DNA of 20,934 nucleotides from Candidatus Omnitrophota bacterium (GCA_026387555.1 JAPLLM010000007.1:1-20934); one strand, 5' to 3'. Counted from the first letter of the stretch, positions 8,329-15,963 are shown. Notes: generated by a model from the sequence alone, not told the origin. A program made the numbers and translations.

Positions 8329-8562
8329 ATGGATCTTAAATCAGCGGCATTAGCAATGGCTCTGCCTTTGGTGGTGGCTATTGCGGCATTCGGCTCGGCG
8401 TTAGGTTTAGGCAAAGCGGTTTCTTCGGCAATGGATGCCACCGCGCGCCAACCGGAAGCATCGACCAAGATACTTATTAACATGGCGGTAGGGTGCGCCT
8501 TTATCGAAGCGCTCACTATTTACGCCCTGGTCGTAGTATTTCTGTTATCGGGCAAGATTTAA
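8329..8562 (+). CDS. atpE: F-type ATP synthase subunit c
   Basis: This 77-residue hairpin of two membrane helices forms the rotor ring. The polar loop has the conserved ARQPE. Helix 2 reads AFIEALTIYALVV, with the ion-carrying Glu60. Ungapped alignment from ARQPE puts Ser and Leu in helix 1 where sodium-binding rings have the Pro and Gln of their P-x3-Q motif. Glu60 is followed by Ala rather than Ser/Thr. Both point to proton rather than sodium coupling. A strong AAGGAGG site precedes the ATG, as expected for the most abundant subunit. The C-terminus is short, ending LLSGKI. Confidence 0.95.
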   Translation: MDLKSAALAMALPLVVAIAAFGSALGLGKAVSSAMDATARQPEASTKILINMAVGCAFIEALTIYALVVVFLLSGKI

Positions 8563-8578
8563 TAGTTAAATTATCGGC

Positions 8579-9076
8579 ATGGAAATCTTGAAGCTTATCA
8601 GTACAAACGAGATTATTGCCCAGGCAGCAAGTTTTCTTCTGCTGCTCTTTCTCCTGCGTATATTTGCCTGGAAAAAGGTCTTGGCTTTATTGGATGCGCG
8701 AAAAGAGCGCATTGCTCACGAGTTCCAGAAGATTGAAGCAACCAAACAGGCGGTGGCGCAATTAAAATCCGATTACGATGCCAGATTGGCAAATATCGAT
8801 GAGGAGGCGGCTGCCAGGATCCAGCAGGCGGTGGATAAGGGCAAGGAGCTTACCGACGAAGTGAGAAAGAGCGCTAATCATGAAGCCCAGCGTATCATCG
8901 ACACCGCCCGCCAGAATATAAAATATGAGCTTTCCCAGGCCAAAGAGGATTTAAAAAATCAGGTTATCGAGCTTACTATATCGGCCGCCGAAAGCGTTAT
9001 TCAGGAAAAGCTTACCGAGGAAGATGAGGAGAGGCTGGCCAAGGGGTTCTTGAATAAGATCGATGAGCTAAAATGA
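8579..9076 (+). CDS. atpF: F-type ATP synthase subunit b
   Basis: This 165-residue stator subunit has one N-terminal membrane helix (about residues 10-30) and a long charged coiled-coil rich in Glu, Lys, Ala and Gln. Typical b-subunit features include WKKVLALLDARKERI after the membrane segment. Only one b gene is present; no b' copy is seen. The stop overlaps atpH by four bases (ATGA). Confidence 0.93.
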   Translation: MEILKLISTNEIIAQAASFLLLLFLLRIFAWKKVLALLDARKERIAHEFQKIEATKQAVAQLKSDYDARLANIDEEAAARIQQAVDKGKELTDEVRKSANHEAQRIIDTARQNIKYELSQAKEDLKNQVIELTISAAESVIQEKLTEEDEERLAKGFLNKIDELK

Positions 9077-9615
9077 AAAACCGCATCATTGTAAAAAGAT
9101 ACGCCGAGGCGTATATTGCTTACGCAAAAGAAACCTCCGGCCTTGGTAAAGCGATCGAGGATTTTAAACAGATAAAAGATATCTTAAGGGATAATCCGGA
9201 ATTTCTTAAATTCCTGCAGGCGCCGGAGATAACCGTTCATCAGAAGAATGATTTTATTGATTTGGTACTGGCGAATAGTTTCTCCAAAGAGTTCGCGCAA
9301 TTCTTAAAATTACTCCTTGAGAAATCCAGGATCGAACTTTTAGGCGCTATTGCCGAATACGTCCGGGTCACTTATTCATTCGGGAATGAGGTTGAGGCGG
9401 TATTTAAGACGAGTTTCCCTCTGGACCTGCCGATAATAGAGAAAATAAAGAAGCGGCTTGAAGAAAAATTGAAGAAGAAATTAAAATTTTATATTGAACT
9501 TGACGGAACCCTTCTGGGCGGAGTGCAGGTTACTATCGGAAACACTGTAATCGACGGCTCCATAAGAAGACGCCTGGATGATTTAAGGGATAAATTGGAG
9601 ACAGTGAGGGTTTAA
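9073..9615 (+). CDS. atpH: F-type ATP synthase subunit delta
   Basis: This 180-residue protein of usual length joins the b stalk to the alpha3beta3 head. The N-terminal helical bundle begins RYAEAYIAYAKE, and the C-terminal region has LDGTLLGGVQVTIGNTVIDGSIRRRLDDL, the family's best-conserved stretch (residues about 148-175). The start overlaps atpF and the stop lies one base before atpA. Confidence 0.94.
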   Translation: MKNRIIVKRYAEAYIAYAKETSGLGKAIEDFKQIKDILRDNPEFLKFLQAPEITVHQKNDFIDLVLANSFSKEFAQFLKLLLEKSRIELLGAIAEYVRVTYSFGNEVEAVFKTSFPLDLPIIEKIKKRLEEKLKKKLKFYIELDGTLLGGVQVTIGNTVIDGSIRRRLDDLRDKLETVRV

Positions 9616-9616
9616 T

Positions 9617-11134
9617 ATGGCATTAAGGCCGGAAGAAGTAACTTCGATAATAAAAAAAGAGCTGGAGAAATACAAGACACGCTTGCGTGTGGAGTCAGTG
9701 GGTACGGTAATCCAGGTCGGCGATACTATTGCCCGTGTCTATGGCCTTGATGACGTGATGATGGGCGAATTGGTGCAATTTCCCAATAAGGTCATGGGTA
9801 TAGTTTTTAATCTGGAAGAAGACAGCGTGGGCATCGTCGTATTGGGATCGGATAATCCTGATCGCCAGATAAAAGAAGGAGACATCGTTAAGCGCACGGG
9901 CAAAATCGCCCAGGTTCCTGTGGGCGAAGCGTTAGTAGGCCGGGTAGTGAATCCGTTAGGCAAACCCATCGACGGGAAAGGGCCGTTGAATACGGACAAA
10001 GTCCGTCCGTTGGAAGCGAAAGCGCCGAATGTGGTCGAGAGGCAGCCCGTTACCCAGCCGCTTGAGACCGGAATAAAGGCCATTGATTCCATGATTCCTA
10101 TCGGACGCGGGCAGCGCGAATTGATCATCGCCGACCGCCAGACCGGAAAGACCGCTATCGCAATCGACACGATAATCAATCAAAAGGGAAAAGGGGTTTA
10201 TTGTATTTATGTGGCCATCGGCCAGAAGGTCTCAAACGTGGTCGCGGTCTCCGTTACTCTGGCTAAATACGGGGCGATGGAGTATACCACGATTATAAGT
10301 GCATCGAGCCGCGCCTCGGCTTCTTCGCAATATCTCGCTCCATATTCCGGATGCGCCATGGCTGAAGAATTTATGTATTCCGGAAAGGACGTATTGATAA
10401 TTTATGATGATCTATCCAAGCATGCCCAGGCATACCGGCAGCTATCGTTGCTCTTGCGTCGTCCGCCGGGAAGAGAGGCTTATCCGGGCGATATATTCTA
10501 TCTGCATTCGCGCCTATTAGAGAGGTCGGCAAAATTAAGGGATGATCTGGGCGGCGGCTCACTTACCGCTATACCGATTATTGAAACGCAAGCCGGAGAT
10601 ATCACCAGCTATATCCCTACTAATGTTATTTCTATTACCGACGGCCAGATTTATTTGGAGAATGATCTATTTTACGCTGGCGTCCGGCCGGCGATTAACG
10701 TAGGCCTATCAGTATCCCGCGTAGGAGGCAAGGCCCAGAACAAGGCAATGCGGCAAGTTGCCTCAAAACTGCGCTTGGATTTGGCCCAGTACCGGGAATT
10801 GGTGGCATTTACGCAGTTCGGGACAGAGCTAGATAAAGCTACTCAAGCGCAATTGGCGCGCGGAGAAAGAATGGTCGAGATTCTAAAGCAGGAGCAGTTC
10901 AGTCCTTTATCCATCGCAAAACAGGTAATGATCATCTACTGCGGCACGCGGGGATTTCTGGACGATGTCGCGGTCTCTTCAATAAAGAAGTTTGAAAAGG
11001 AGTTTTACAAATTCATGGATCAGGCGCATGCAGATGTCGAGAAGACGATCGAGTCAGAGAAAGAATTGAGCAGCTTGCTCTCCAATAAATTAGATCAGGC
11101 GATTACCGAGTTTAAGGGTAAATTTAAAGTTTAA
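9617..11134 (+). CDS. atpA: F-type ATP synthase subunit alpha
   Basis: This 505-residue non-catalytic nucleotide-binding head subunit has a beta-barrel N-terminus, then the P-loop at 172-179, which reads ADRQTGKT rather than the near-universal GDRQTGKT. The YDDLSKHAQAYRQ Walker B region and the arginine finger in SVSRVGG (Arg368) are intact. A second departure lies at residues 229-238: ASSRASASSQ replaces the usual ASASDPAPLQ just before YLAPYSG. The C-terminal helical domain is normal. No frameshift is seen, so both are substitutions. The gene sits between atpH and atpG with one to three base gaps. Confidence 0.97.
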   Translation: MALRPEEVTSIIKKELEKYKTRLRVESVGTVIQVGDTIARVYGLDDVMMGELVQFPNKVMGIVFNLEEDSVGIVVLGSDNPDRQIKEGDIVKRTGKIAQVPVGEALVGRVVNPLGKPIDGKGPLNTDKVRPLEAKAPNVVERQPVTQPLETGIKAIDSMIPIGRGQRELIIADRQTGKTAIAIDTIINQKGKGVYCIYVAIGQKVSNVVAVSVTLAKYGAMEYTTIISASSRASASSQYLAPYSGCAMAEEFMYSGKDVLIIYDDLSKHAQAYRQLSLLLRRPPGREAYPGDIFYLHSRLLERSAKLRDDLGGGSLTAIPIIETQAGDITSYIPTNVISITDGQIYLENDLFYAGVRPAINVGLSVSRVGGKAQNKAMRQVASKLRLDLAQYRELVAFTQFGTELDKATQAQLARGERMVEILKQEQFSPLSIAKQVMIIYCGTRGFLDDVAVSSIKKFEKEFYKFMDQAHADVEKTIESEKELSSLLSNKLDQAITEFKGKFKV

Positions 11135-11137
11135 AAA

Positions 11138-11989
11138 ATGCCGCAGAATCTAAGACAGATAAAAAACAGGATACGCGTAATCGATAACGCGCATAAGGTC
11201 ACCTCCGCGATGGAGATGATCTCTGTTACCAAATTGAACCGCACCGAAAAATTGCTCCGGGGTTTTAGGCCGTATTTTTTAAAGTTGGATACAATCTTTA
11301 ACCGGATAATCGGCGATCAGAATAAATTAGGTAGTCCGTTTTTCGCGGGTAATGGTTTTAAGGATATCTGTCTCTGCTTGATTTCTTCGGATAGCGGGCT
11401 CTGCGGGGTCCACAATACCGAGATCCTTCGTTTTGCCGAGGACTTTATCAAGAGTAAAGGGGCAGGCAGGGTCAAGGTCGTCGCAATAGGCAGGCGCGGA
11501 TTAAACCATTGTAAAAAGTACGGGTATCAGGTGTTGAGCAGTTATACCGGCTTAAACGGGCGCTATTCGGATGATCTGTGCGATAAGATCGTTTCTGACC
11601 TTACGGGTATATTTCTAAACGGTAAAGCGGGAGAGGTCTTTATCGCGTATACTAATTTTAAGACCGCGCTTATCCGCAGGCCTACGCTGGTAAAGTTTCT
11701 CAAGCTTGAAGCGCCCAAGGCGGACGAAATAAAATACATCACCGAGCCGGAGGCGGAAGAGATCGTAAGAGGGCTGATCCCTAAATATTTATTTGCGAAG
11801 ATGCGTTTAATTTTGCTCGAGGCTTTTACTGCGGAGCATTCTGCCCGGACAATCGCTATGAAGATGGCAACCGATAATGCCGAGGAGCTCTCAACTAAAT
11901 TATTGCTTTTAAGAAATAAAGTGCGCCAGGCGAATATTACTCAAGATATGCTGGAGATCATTTCAAGCGCCGAGGCGCTGAAAGGATAA
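11138..11989 (+). CDS. atpG: F-type ATP synthase subunit gamma
   Basis: This 283-residue central rotor shaft has the conserved N-terminal helix (LRQIKNRIRVIDNAHKVTSAMEMIS) and C-terminal helix (EHSARTIAMKMATDNAEEL and NKVRQANITQDMLEI) that form the coiled-coil inside the head. The middle is a divergent Rossmann-like domain. It starts three bases after atpA and ends five bases before atpD. Confidence 0.95.
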   Translation: MPQNLRQIKNRIRVIDNAHKVTSAMEMISVTKLNRTEKLLRGFRPYFLKLDTIFNRIIGDQNKLGSPFFAGNGFKDICLCLISSDSGLCGVHNTEILRFAEDFIKSKGAGRVKVVAIGRRGLNHCKKYGYQVLSSYTGLNGRYSDDLCDKIVSDLTGIFLNGKAGEVFIAYTNFKTALIRRPTLVKFLKLEAPKADEIKYITEPEAEEIVRGLIPKYLFAKMRLILLEAFTAEHSARTIAMKMATDNAEELSTKLLLLRNKVRQANITQDMLEIISSAEALKG

Positions 11990-11994
11990 TTATT

Positions 11995-13404
11995 ATGGCA
12001 GTGGGAGAAGTAATTCAGGTAATCGGCCCGACGGTAGATTTGAGGTTTCCGGAGAAAGAGGGGCCCCAGCTTTATAACGCGGTCAAGATCGAAGATGCTG
12101 CGCGTTCAATCAATCTGACTCTGGAAGTGGCGCAGGATATCGGAAATAATACCGTGCGCTGCATTGCACTGGGCCCGACCGACGGCTTGGTACGCGGCAT
12201 GAAGGCAAGGGATCTGGGAGAGCCTATCAATGTCCCTATCGGCCCGCAGACATTGGGAAGGATTTTTAACCTGCTCGGTGAGCCGATCGACGGGCGAGGG
12301 GCCCTAGCACACCCTGAAATGCGCTCACCCATACATCGCGCCACTCCAAATTTTCAGGAACAACTGCCCATCAGCTCTATTTTAGAGACAGGATTAAAAG
12401 TCATAGATTTACTGGCGCCTATCCCTAAGGGAGGTAAGGTCGGGTTATTCGGTGGGGCCGGAGTGGGAAAGACTGTTATCGTTATGGAATTAATCCGTAC
12501 TATCGCAACCGAGCATGGCGGCGTCAGCGTTTTCGCGGGAGTAGGAGAGCGTACCCGCGAAGGTAATGAATTGTGGCAGGAATTAAATGCGTCCGGTGTT
12601 ATAAAAAACAGCGCCCTGGTCTTCGGACAAATGAATGAGCCGCCGGGAGCGCGACTACGCGTGGGGTTATCGGCATTGACCATGGCGGAATATTTCCGCG
12701 ATCAGGAGAAAAAAGACGTTTTAATATTTATAGATAATGTTTACCGTTATATCCAGGCGGGAAGTGAAGTCTCTACGTTGTTGGGGCGTATGCCTTCGGC
12801 AGTAGGTTATCAGCCGAATCTTTCCACAGAAGTGGCGCAGTTGGAAGAGCGCATCGCCTCTACACGTAACGGCTCGATCACCTCTATTCAGGCGGTCTAT
12901 GTTCCGGCGGACGACCTTACTGACCCTGCTCCGGCTGCGGTCTTTTCGCATCTGGATGCAAAAATTGTTTTGTCGCGCCAGATCGCGGAGCTGGGCATTT
13001 ATCCTGCGGCAGACCCGCTGGATTCCACCTCGCGCATTATGGACCCTCGCATCATCGGAGAAGACCATTATAATACCGCATTAAGCGTGCAGCGCGTGCT
13101 CCAGCGCTATAAAGACCTGCGCGATATCATTTCTATCTTAGGTCTGGATGAATTATCCGATGAAGATAAATTGATCGTATCCCGCGCGCGCAAGGCCCAG
13201 AGATTCTTTTCACAGCCCTTTTTTGTCGCCGAGGCATTCACCGGAATGAAAGGGAAGTACGTAAAGTTAGAAGATACTATCAAAGGTGTTAAGATGATCA
13301 TTGATGGTTCGCTCGATGACCTTCCCGAGCAGGCATTTTATATGGTCGGTTCCATTGAAGAGGCCATAGAGAAAGCTAAGCAGTTGGAGATTTCCTTAAG
13401 ATAA
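11995..13404 (+). CDS. atpD: F-type ATP synthase subunit beta (catalytic)
   Basis: This 469-residue catalytic subunit makes ATP from ADP and phosphate. The P-loop GGAGVGKT is at 153-160, the catalytic Glu185 lies in GVGERTREGNEL, Walker B reads VLIFIDN near 232-238, and the catch loop is LDELSDEDK. GRMPSAVGYQPNL and VPADDLTDPAPA are intact. Nothing is missing. The stop and the atpC start share one base (TAATG), giving tight coupling. Confidence 0.98.
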   Translation: MAVGEVIQVIGPTVDLRFPEKEGPQLYNAVKIEDAARSINLTLEVAQDIGNNTVRCIALGPTDGLVRGMKARDLGEPINVPIGPQTLGRIFNLLGEPIDGRGALAHPEMRSPIHRATPNFQEQLPISSILETGLKVIDLLAPIPKGGKVGLFGGAGVGKTVIVMELIRTIATEHGGVSVFAGVGERTREGNELWQELNASGVIKNSALVFGQMNEPPGARLRVGLSALTMAEYFRDQEKKDVLIFIDNVYRYIQAGSEVSTLLGRMPSAVGYQPNLSTEVAQLEERIASTRNGSITSIQAVYVPADDLTDPAPAAVFSHLDAKIVLSRQIAELGIYPAADPLDSTSRIMDPRIIGEDHYNTALSVQRVLQRYKDLRDIISILGLDELSDEDKLIVSRARKAQRFFSQPFFVAEAFTGMKGKYVKLEDTIKGVKMIIDGSLDDLPEQAFYMVGSIEEAIEKAKQLEISLR

Positions 13405-13661
13405 TGGATAAGATTTTTCATATCGACATCCTTACTCCGCAAGAGACGATATATTCCGGCGAAGGTGTTTCTATGGTAGTACCCGCGCAATTGGGTTATC
13501 TGGGTATTTTGGCGGATCACGCCCCGTTGGTAGCTAATATACTTCCCGGAAAAATCACCGTGCGTGAGCCTTCCGGAAACCCGCGGGAGTTTGCGGTAAT
13601 GAATAAAGGAATCCTCGAGGTTTTCTCCAATAACGCCAGCATCCTTTTGGACAATGCGTAA
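13404..13661 (+). CDS. atpC: F-type ATP synthase subunit epsilon, short form without C-terminal domain
   Basis: This 85-residue protein covers only the N-terminal beta-sandwich (TPQETIYSGEGVSMVVPAQLGYLGILADHAPLV through FAVMNKGILEVFSNNASILLDNA). Typical epsilon subunits of about 130-140 residues add a C-terminal helical hairpin that inhibits ATP hydrolysis. The stop is followed at once by the overlapping DUF192 gene in another frame, and no helical-hairpin coding is visible in other frames, so this is a natural short form and not an obvious frameshift. Short epsilons are known in some bacteria such as green sulfur bacteria. It overlaps the next gene by eight bases. Confidence 0.92.
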   Translation: MDKIFHIDILTPQETIYSGEGVSMVVPAQLGYLGILADHAPLVANILPGKITVREPSGNPREFAVMNKGILEVFSNNASILLDNA

Positions 13662-14091
13662 ATTGCGCAATCCTCTGAACCAACTCCTGCCAATAATCTT
13701 AATATTTCTATTCTTAGGCTGTAATAATAAAGAGGCATACCGTAAAGTATGTTTTAAGGATTTCTGCGTGCGGGCCGAAATTGCCACCGCCCCTTTAAAA
13801 AGGGAGGCCGGGTTAATGCATAGAAAGAATTTATTGCCGGGAGAAGGGATGCTTTTTGTTTTCGAGAAAGAAACAGAACACTATTTCTGGATGAAGAATA
13901 TGTATATACCGTTGGATATCATCTGGGTGGATGCGGATAAAAGAATAGTCGGAATATTGTCCGAGGTGCAGCCTTGCTCGCAAACGTGCCCGAGTTTAAC
14001 GGTAGGGATGCCTTCAAAATACGTCCTTGAAGTCAACGCCGGGTTAACAGCCGGACATCGGCTTAAAATCGGGGATGCCTTAAGTTTTTAA
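13654..14091 (+). CDS. DUF192 family lipoprotein
   Basis: This 145-residue protein has an N-terminal hydrophobic signal ending in the lipobox LFLGC (Cys23), so it is probably lipid-anchored outside the cytoplasm. The rest is a DUF192 domain with REAGLMHRKNLLPGEGMLFVF, HYFWMKNMYIPLDIIWVD, and a C-terminal KYVLEVNAGLTAGHRLKIGD. DUF192 has no settled function. The start codon lies inside the last codons of atpC (8-bp overlap), so it is translated with the ATP synthase operon. Whether it serves the ATP synthase is unknown; it may simply be a passenger at the operon end. Confidence 0.85.
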   Translation: MRKLRNPLNQLLPIILIFLFLGCNNKEAYRKVCFKDFCVRAEIATAPLKREAGLMHRKNLLPGEGMLFVFEKETEHYFWMKNMYIPLDIIWVDADKRIVGILSEVQPCSQTCPSLTVGMPSKYVLEVNAGLTAGHRLKIGDALSF

Positions 14092-14095
14092 AAAC

Positions 14096-14126
14096 TTGAC
14101 AAGGTTATTTTTGAAGTTATTATAAT
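14096..14126 (+). promoter_or_regulatory. Sigma70-type promoter for the GltB-like gene
   Basis: A perfect TTGACA lies at 14096-14101. TATAAT at 14121-14126 gives a 19-bp spacer; an overlapping TATTAT at 14118-14123 gives 16 bp. The start would fall near 14130-14134, leaving a leader of about 155 nt. The -35 box overlaps a perfect 16-bp palindrome (AAGTTTTTAAAAACTT, 14082-14097) that also contains the preceding stop codon. Confidence 0.7.
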
Positions 14127-14140
14127 TATTAACTAGTTTT

Positions 14141-14252
14141 GCCCTGCAAAGAAGCAGGGCAGTAAGGTTTTTCAAAGAGCGTAAGACAAAGGCGTCTTAG
14201 GGGCTTGTAGGGCGCTTTTATTTTTTTACCATCTAATGCCTAAAACTTAGGC
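14141..14252 (+). promoter_or_regulatory. Structured leader RNA upstream of the GltB-like gene
   Basis: Three local hairpins are visible: GCCCTGC (14141-14147) with GCAGGGC (14154-14160); TAAGAC (14182-14187) with GTCTTA (14194-14199), enclosed by AAGAGCG (14175-14181) with CGCTTTT (14213-14219); and GCCTAA (14238-14243) with TTAGGC (14247-14252). The enclosing stem runs into TTTTATTTTTTT (14216-14227), terminator-like. GCCCTGCAA (14141-14149) can instead pair with TTGTAGGGC (14205-14213, one G-U), which would break the first hairpin and the terminator-like base. This is the layout of an attenuator or riboswitch, but I do not recognise a known family and the ligand is unknown. It could also simply end atp operon transcripts. 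Confidence 0.5.
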
Positions 14253-14286
14253 AAACGCTGCATATATTTTAACAAAGGGAGGGGAA

Positions 14287-15963
14287 ATGATCCAGTGGCC
14301 AAAGTCAAATGATGTGCTGGGGACCGTAAACCGGGGAAATCCGGCAGAGTCGGGGTTGTGTACTCTCTGCCGCGCGGATTGTACGGGAAAATGTGAAACA
14401 TTTTTATCTTCCTTAAGGGGAAGAAAAATGCTTTACCCGAGAGATTTCGGCACCATCACCGCGGGCTCCTCAAACACCGCGCACATCGGGGTCAATTATA
14501 ATGCCTTGCGCATTAACGGTTATAATTACGGAGCCCATGGCCTTCCTAAAGGGCTCTCAAATTCTGAAGACGATTGTATATTCCCTAACGTAAATATCGA
14601 AACTGAATTCGGACAGAAGATCAAAACTAAGGCGAAGGTTCCGATCATGACCGGTGCGTTAGGTTCTACATTTGTAGCCGCGAAATACTGGGAGTCTTTT
14701 GCCGTGGTCGCGGCACTCGTCGGTTTTCCCATTGTTATCGGCGAGAACGTGGTGGGAATATTTCCCATTGTTATCGGCGAGAACGTGGTGGGAATAGACC
14801 AGAAGGCGGAGATAAGGAATGGCAAGATCATCAAAGCCCCCGAACTTGACAGGAGGATCGATACTTTCTTGCGTTATCATGACGGATACGGAGCTATAAT
14901 CGTGCAGATGAATGTGGAAGATACGCGTAACGGTGTAGCTGAATATGTCATCGAAAAATACGGGGATAAAGCGATCATCGAGCTTAAGTGGGGGCAGGGC
15001 GCCAAGTGTATCGGAGGCGAAATCCAAGTCACCAGCCTGGAATACGCGTTATTCCTTAAGAAGAGGGGTTATGTAGTCGATCCCGATCCGGCATTACCGG
15101 AAGTTCAGGAAGCATTTAAACATAAGGCGATAAAGTCATTTGCCCGCCATAGCCGCTTAGGCTATACCGGACTTGCATCGGAAAAGGGAGTCGAAGATAA
15201 TTTTATGCAAGCGGTCAAATATCTGCGTAAGATCGGCTACGAAAGAATATCCTTAAAGACCGGTTCTTACGGGATGGAAGCGCTGGCTATGTCGATTAAA
15301 TACGCAACCGAAGCCAAGCTCGATCTTCTTACTATCGATGGTTCGGGCGGTGGCACCGGTATGAGCCCCTGGAATATGATGGAGTCATGGGGTGTTCCTT
15401 CGTTATTGCTGCACGCTAAGGCGTATGAGTATGCCAAATTATTGGAGAAGAAAGGCAAAAAGATTGTGGATATGGCTTTTGCCGGCGGATTAGCTCGAGA
15501 AGACCATATCTTTAAGGCGCTGGCATTGGGCGCTCCGTTTACTAAGCTCGTCTGCATGGGCCGCGCATTGATGATACCCGGATTCCTGGGCTCAAACATC
15601 GAAGGCGCGTTGAATCCGGAGGTAAAAGCCAAGGTAAGCGGCAGTTGGGATAAACTTGCTCCCGTAGTCGCGGAATTCGGCACTACCCCTGATGAGATAT
15701 TCGCCGGATATTATGATGTCCAGAAAAAGGTCGGCAAAGATGAAATGAAGAATATTCCTTTTGGGGCAGTTGCGGTGTGGACATTGTCGGATAAACTTGC
15801 GGCGGGGGTGCAGCAGTTGATGGCCGGCGCCAGGCGTTTCTCGCTTAAGGCGATTACCCGCAGCGATATATTCTCCGCTAACCGCGAGACCGAAAAAGAG
15901 ACAGGCATTACCTATATCACTGAATGGGCTGATGATAAAGCCAAGAAAATATTAAAAAGCTGA
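14287..15963 (+). CDS. Stand-alone FMN-domain glutamate synthase-like protein
   Basis: This 558-residue protein corresponds to the FMN-binding synthase domain of GltB without the glutamine amidotransferase or GXGXG domains, as in archaeal-type GltB homologues. Visible features are a cysteine cluster near the N-terminus (C25-x2-C28-x3-C32-x3-C36), PIMTGALGSTF, the conserved KWGQGAK and a glycine-rich phosphate-binding loop DGSGGGTGMSPWNM. The C-terminal cysteines of the GltB 3Fe-4S site are not seen. Residues 147-158 and 159-170 are identical, encoded by a perfect 36-bp tandem repeat in the FMN-barrel core. A strong GGGAGGGG ribosome site precedes the ATG. It may be a glutamate synthase or a related FMN oxidoreductase; the substrate is uncertain. 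Confidence 0.82.
   Translation: MIQWPKSNDVLGTVNRGNPAESGLCTLCRADCTGKCETFLSSLRGRKMLYPRDFGTITAGSSNTAHIGVNYNALRINGYNYGAHGLPKGLSNSEDDCIFPNVNIETEFGQKIKTKAKVPIMTGALGSTFVAAKYWESFAVVAALVGFPIVIGENVVGIFPIVIGENVVGIDQKAEIRNGKIIKAPELDRRIDTFLRYHDGYGAIIVQMNVEDTRNGVAEYVIEKYGDKAIIELKWGQGAKCIGGEIQVTSLEYALFLKKRGYVVDPDPALPEVQEAFKHKAIKSFARHSRLGYTGLASEKGVEDNFMQAVKYLRKIGYERISLKTGSYGMEALAMSIKYATEAKLDLLTIDGSGGGTGMSPWNMMESWGVPSLLLHAKAYEYAKLLEKKGKKIVDMAFAGGLAREDHIFKALALGAPFTKLVCMGRALMIPGFLGSNIEGALNPEVKAKVSGSWDKLAPVVAEFGTTPDEIFAGYYDVQKKVGKDEMKNIPFGAVAVWTLSDKLAAGVQQLMAGARRFSLKAITRSDIFSANRETEKETGITYITEWADDKAKKILKS
14725..14796 (+). repeat. Perfect 36-bp in-frame tandem duplication
   Basis: Bases 14725-14760 and 14761-14796 are identical and adjacent. 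Each encodes FPIVIGENVVGI, so the reading frame is kept. Identity at every third codon position means the copy is very recent or an assembly or read error. Confidence 0.95.

Noticed and set aside
8329..8562. Sodium-type c-ring
   Set aside because: The helix 1 Gln and the Ser/Thr after the helix 2 Glu that bind sodium are replaced by Leu and Ala.
13640..13760. Frameshifted C-terminal domain of epsilon continuing downstream
   Set aside because: The other frame after the stop encodes a lipoprotein signal and a DUF192 domain, with no epsilon-like helices.
13338..13787. Minus-strand open frame of 149 codons across the atpC/DUF192 junction
   Set aside because: It overlaps two clear genes on the plus strand, has no ribosome site and no family features.
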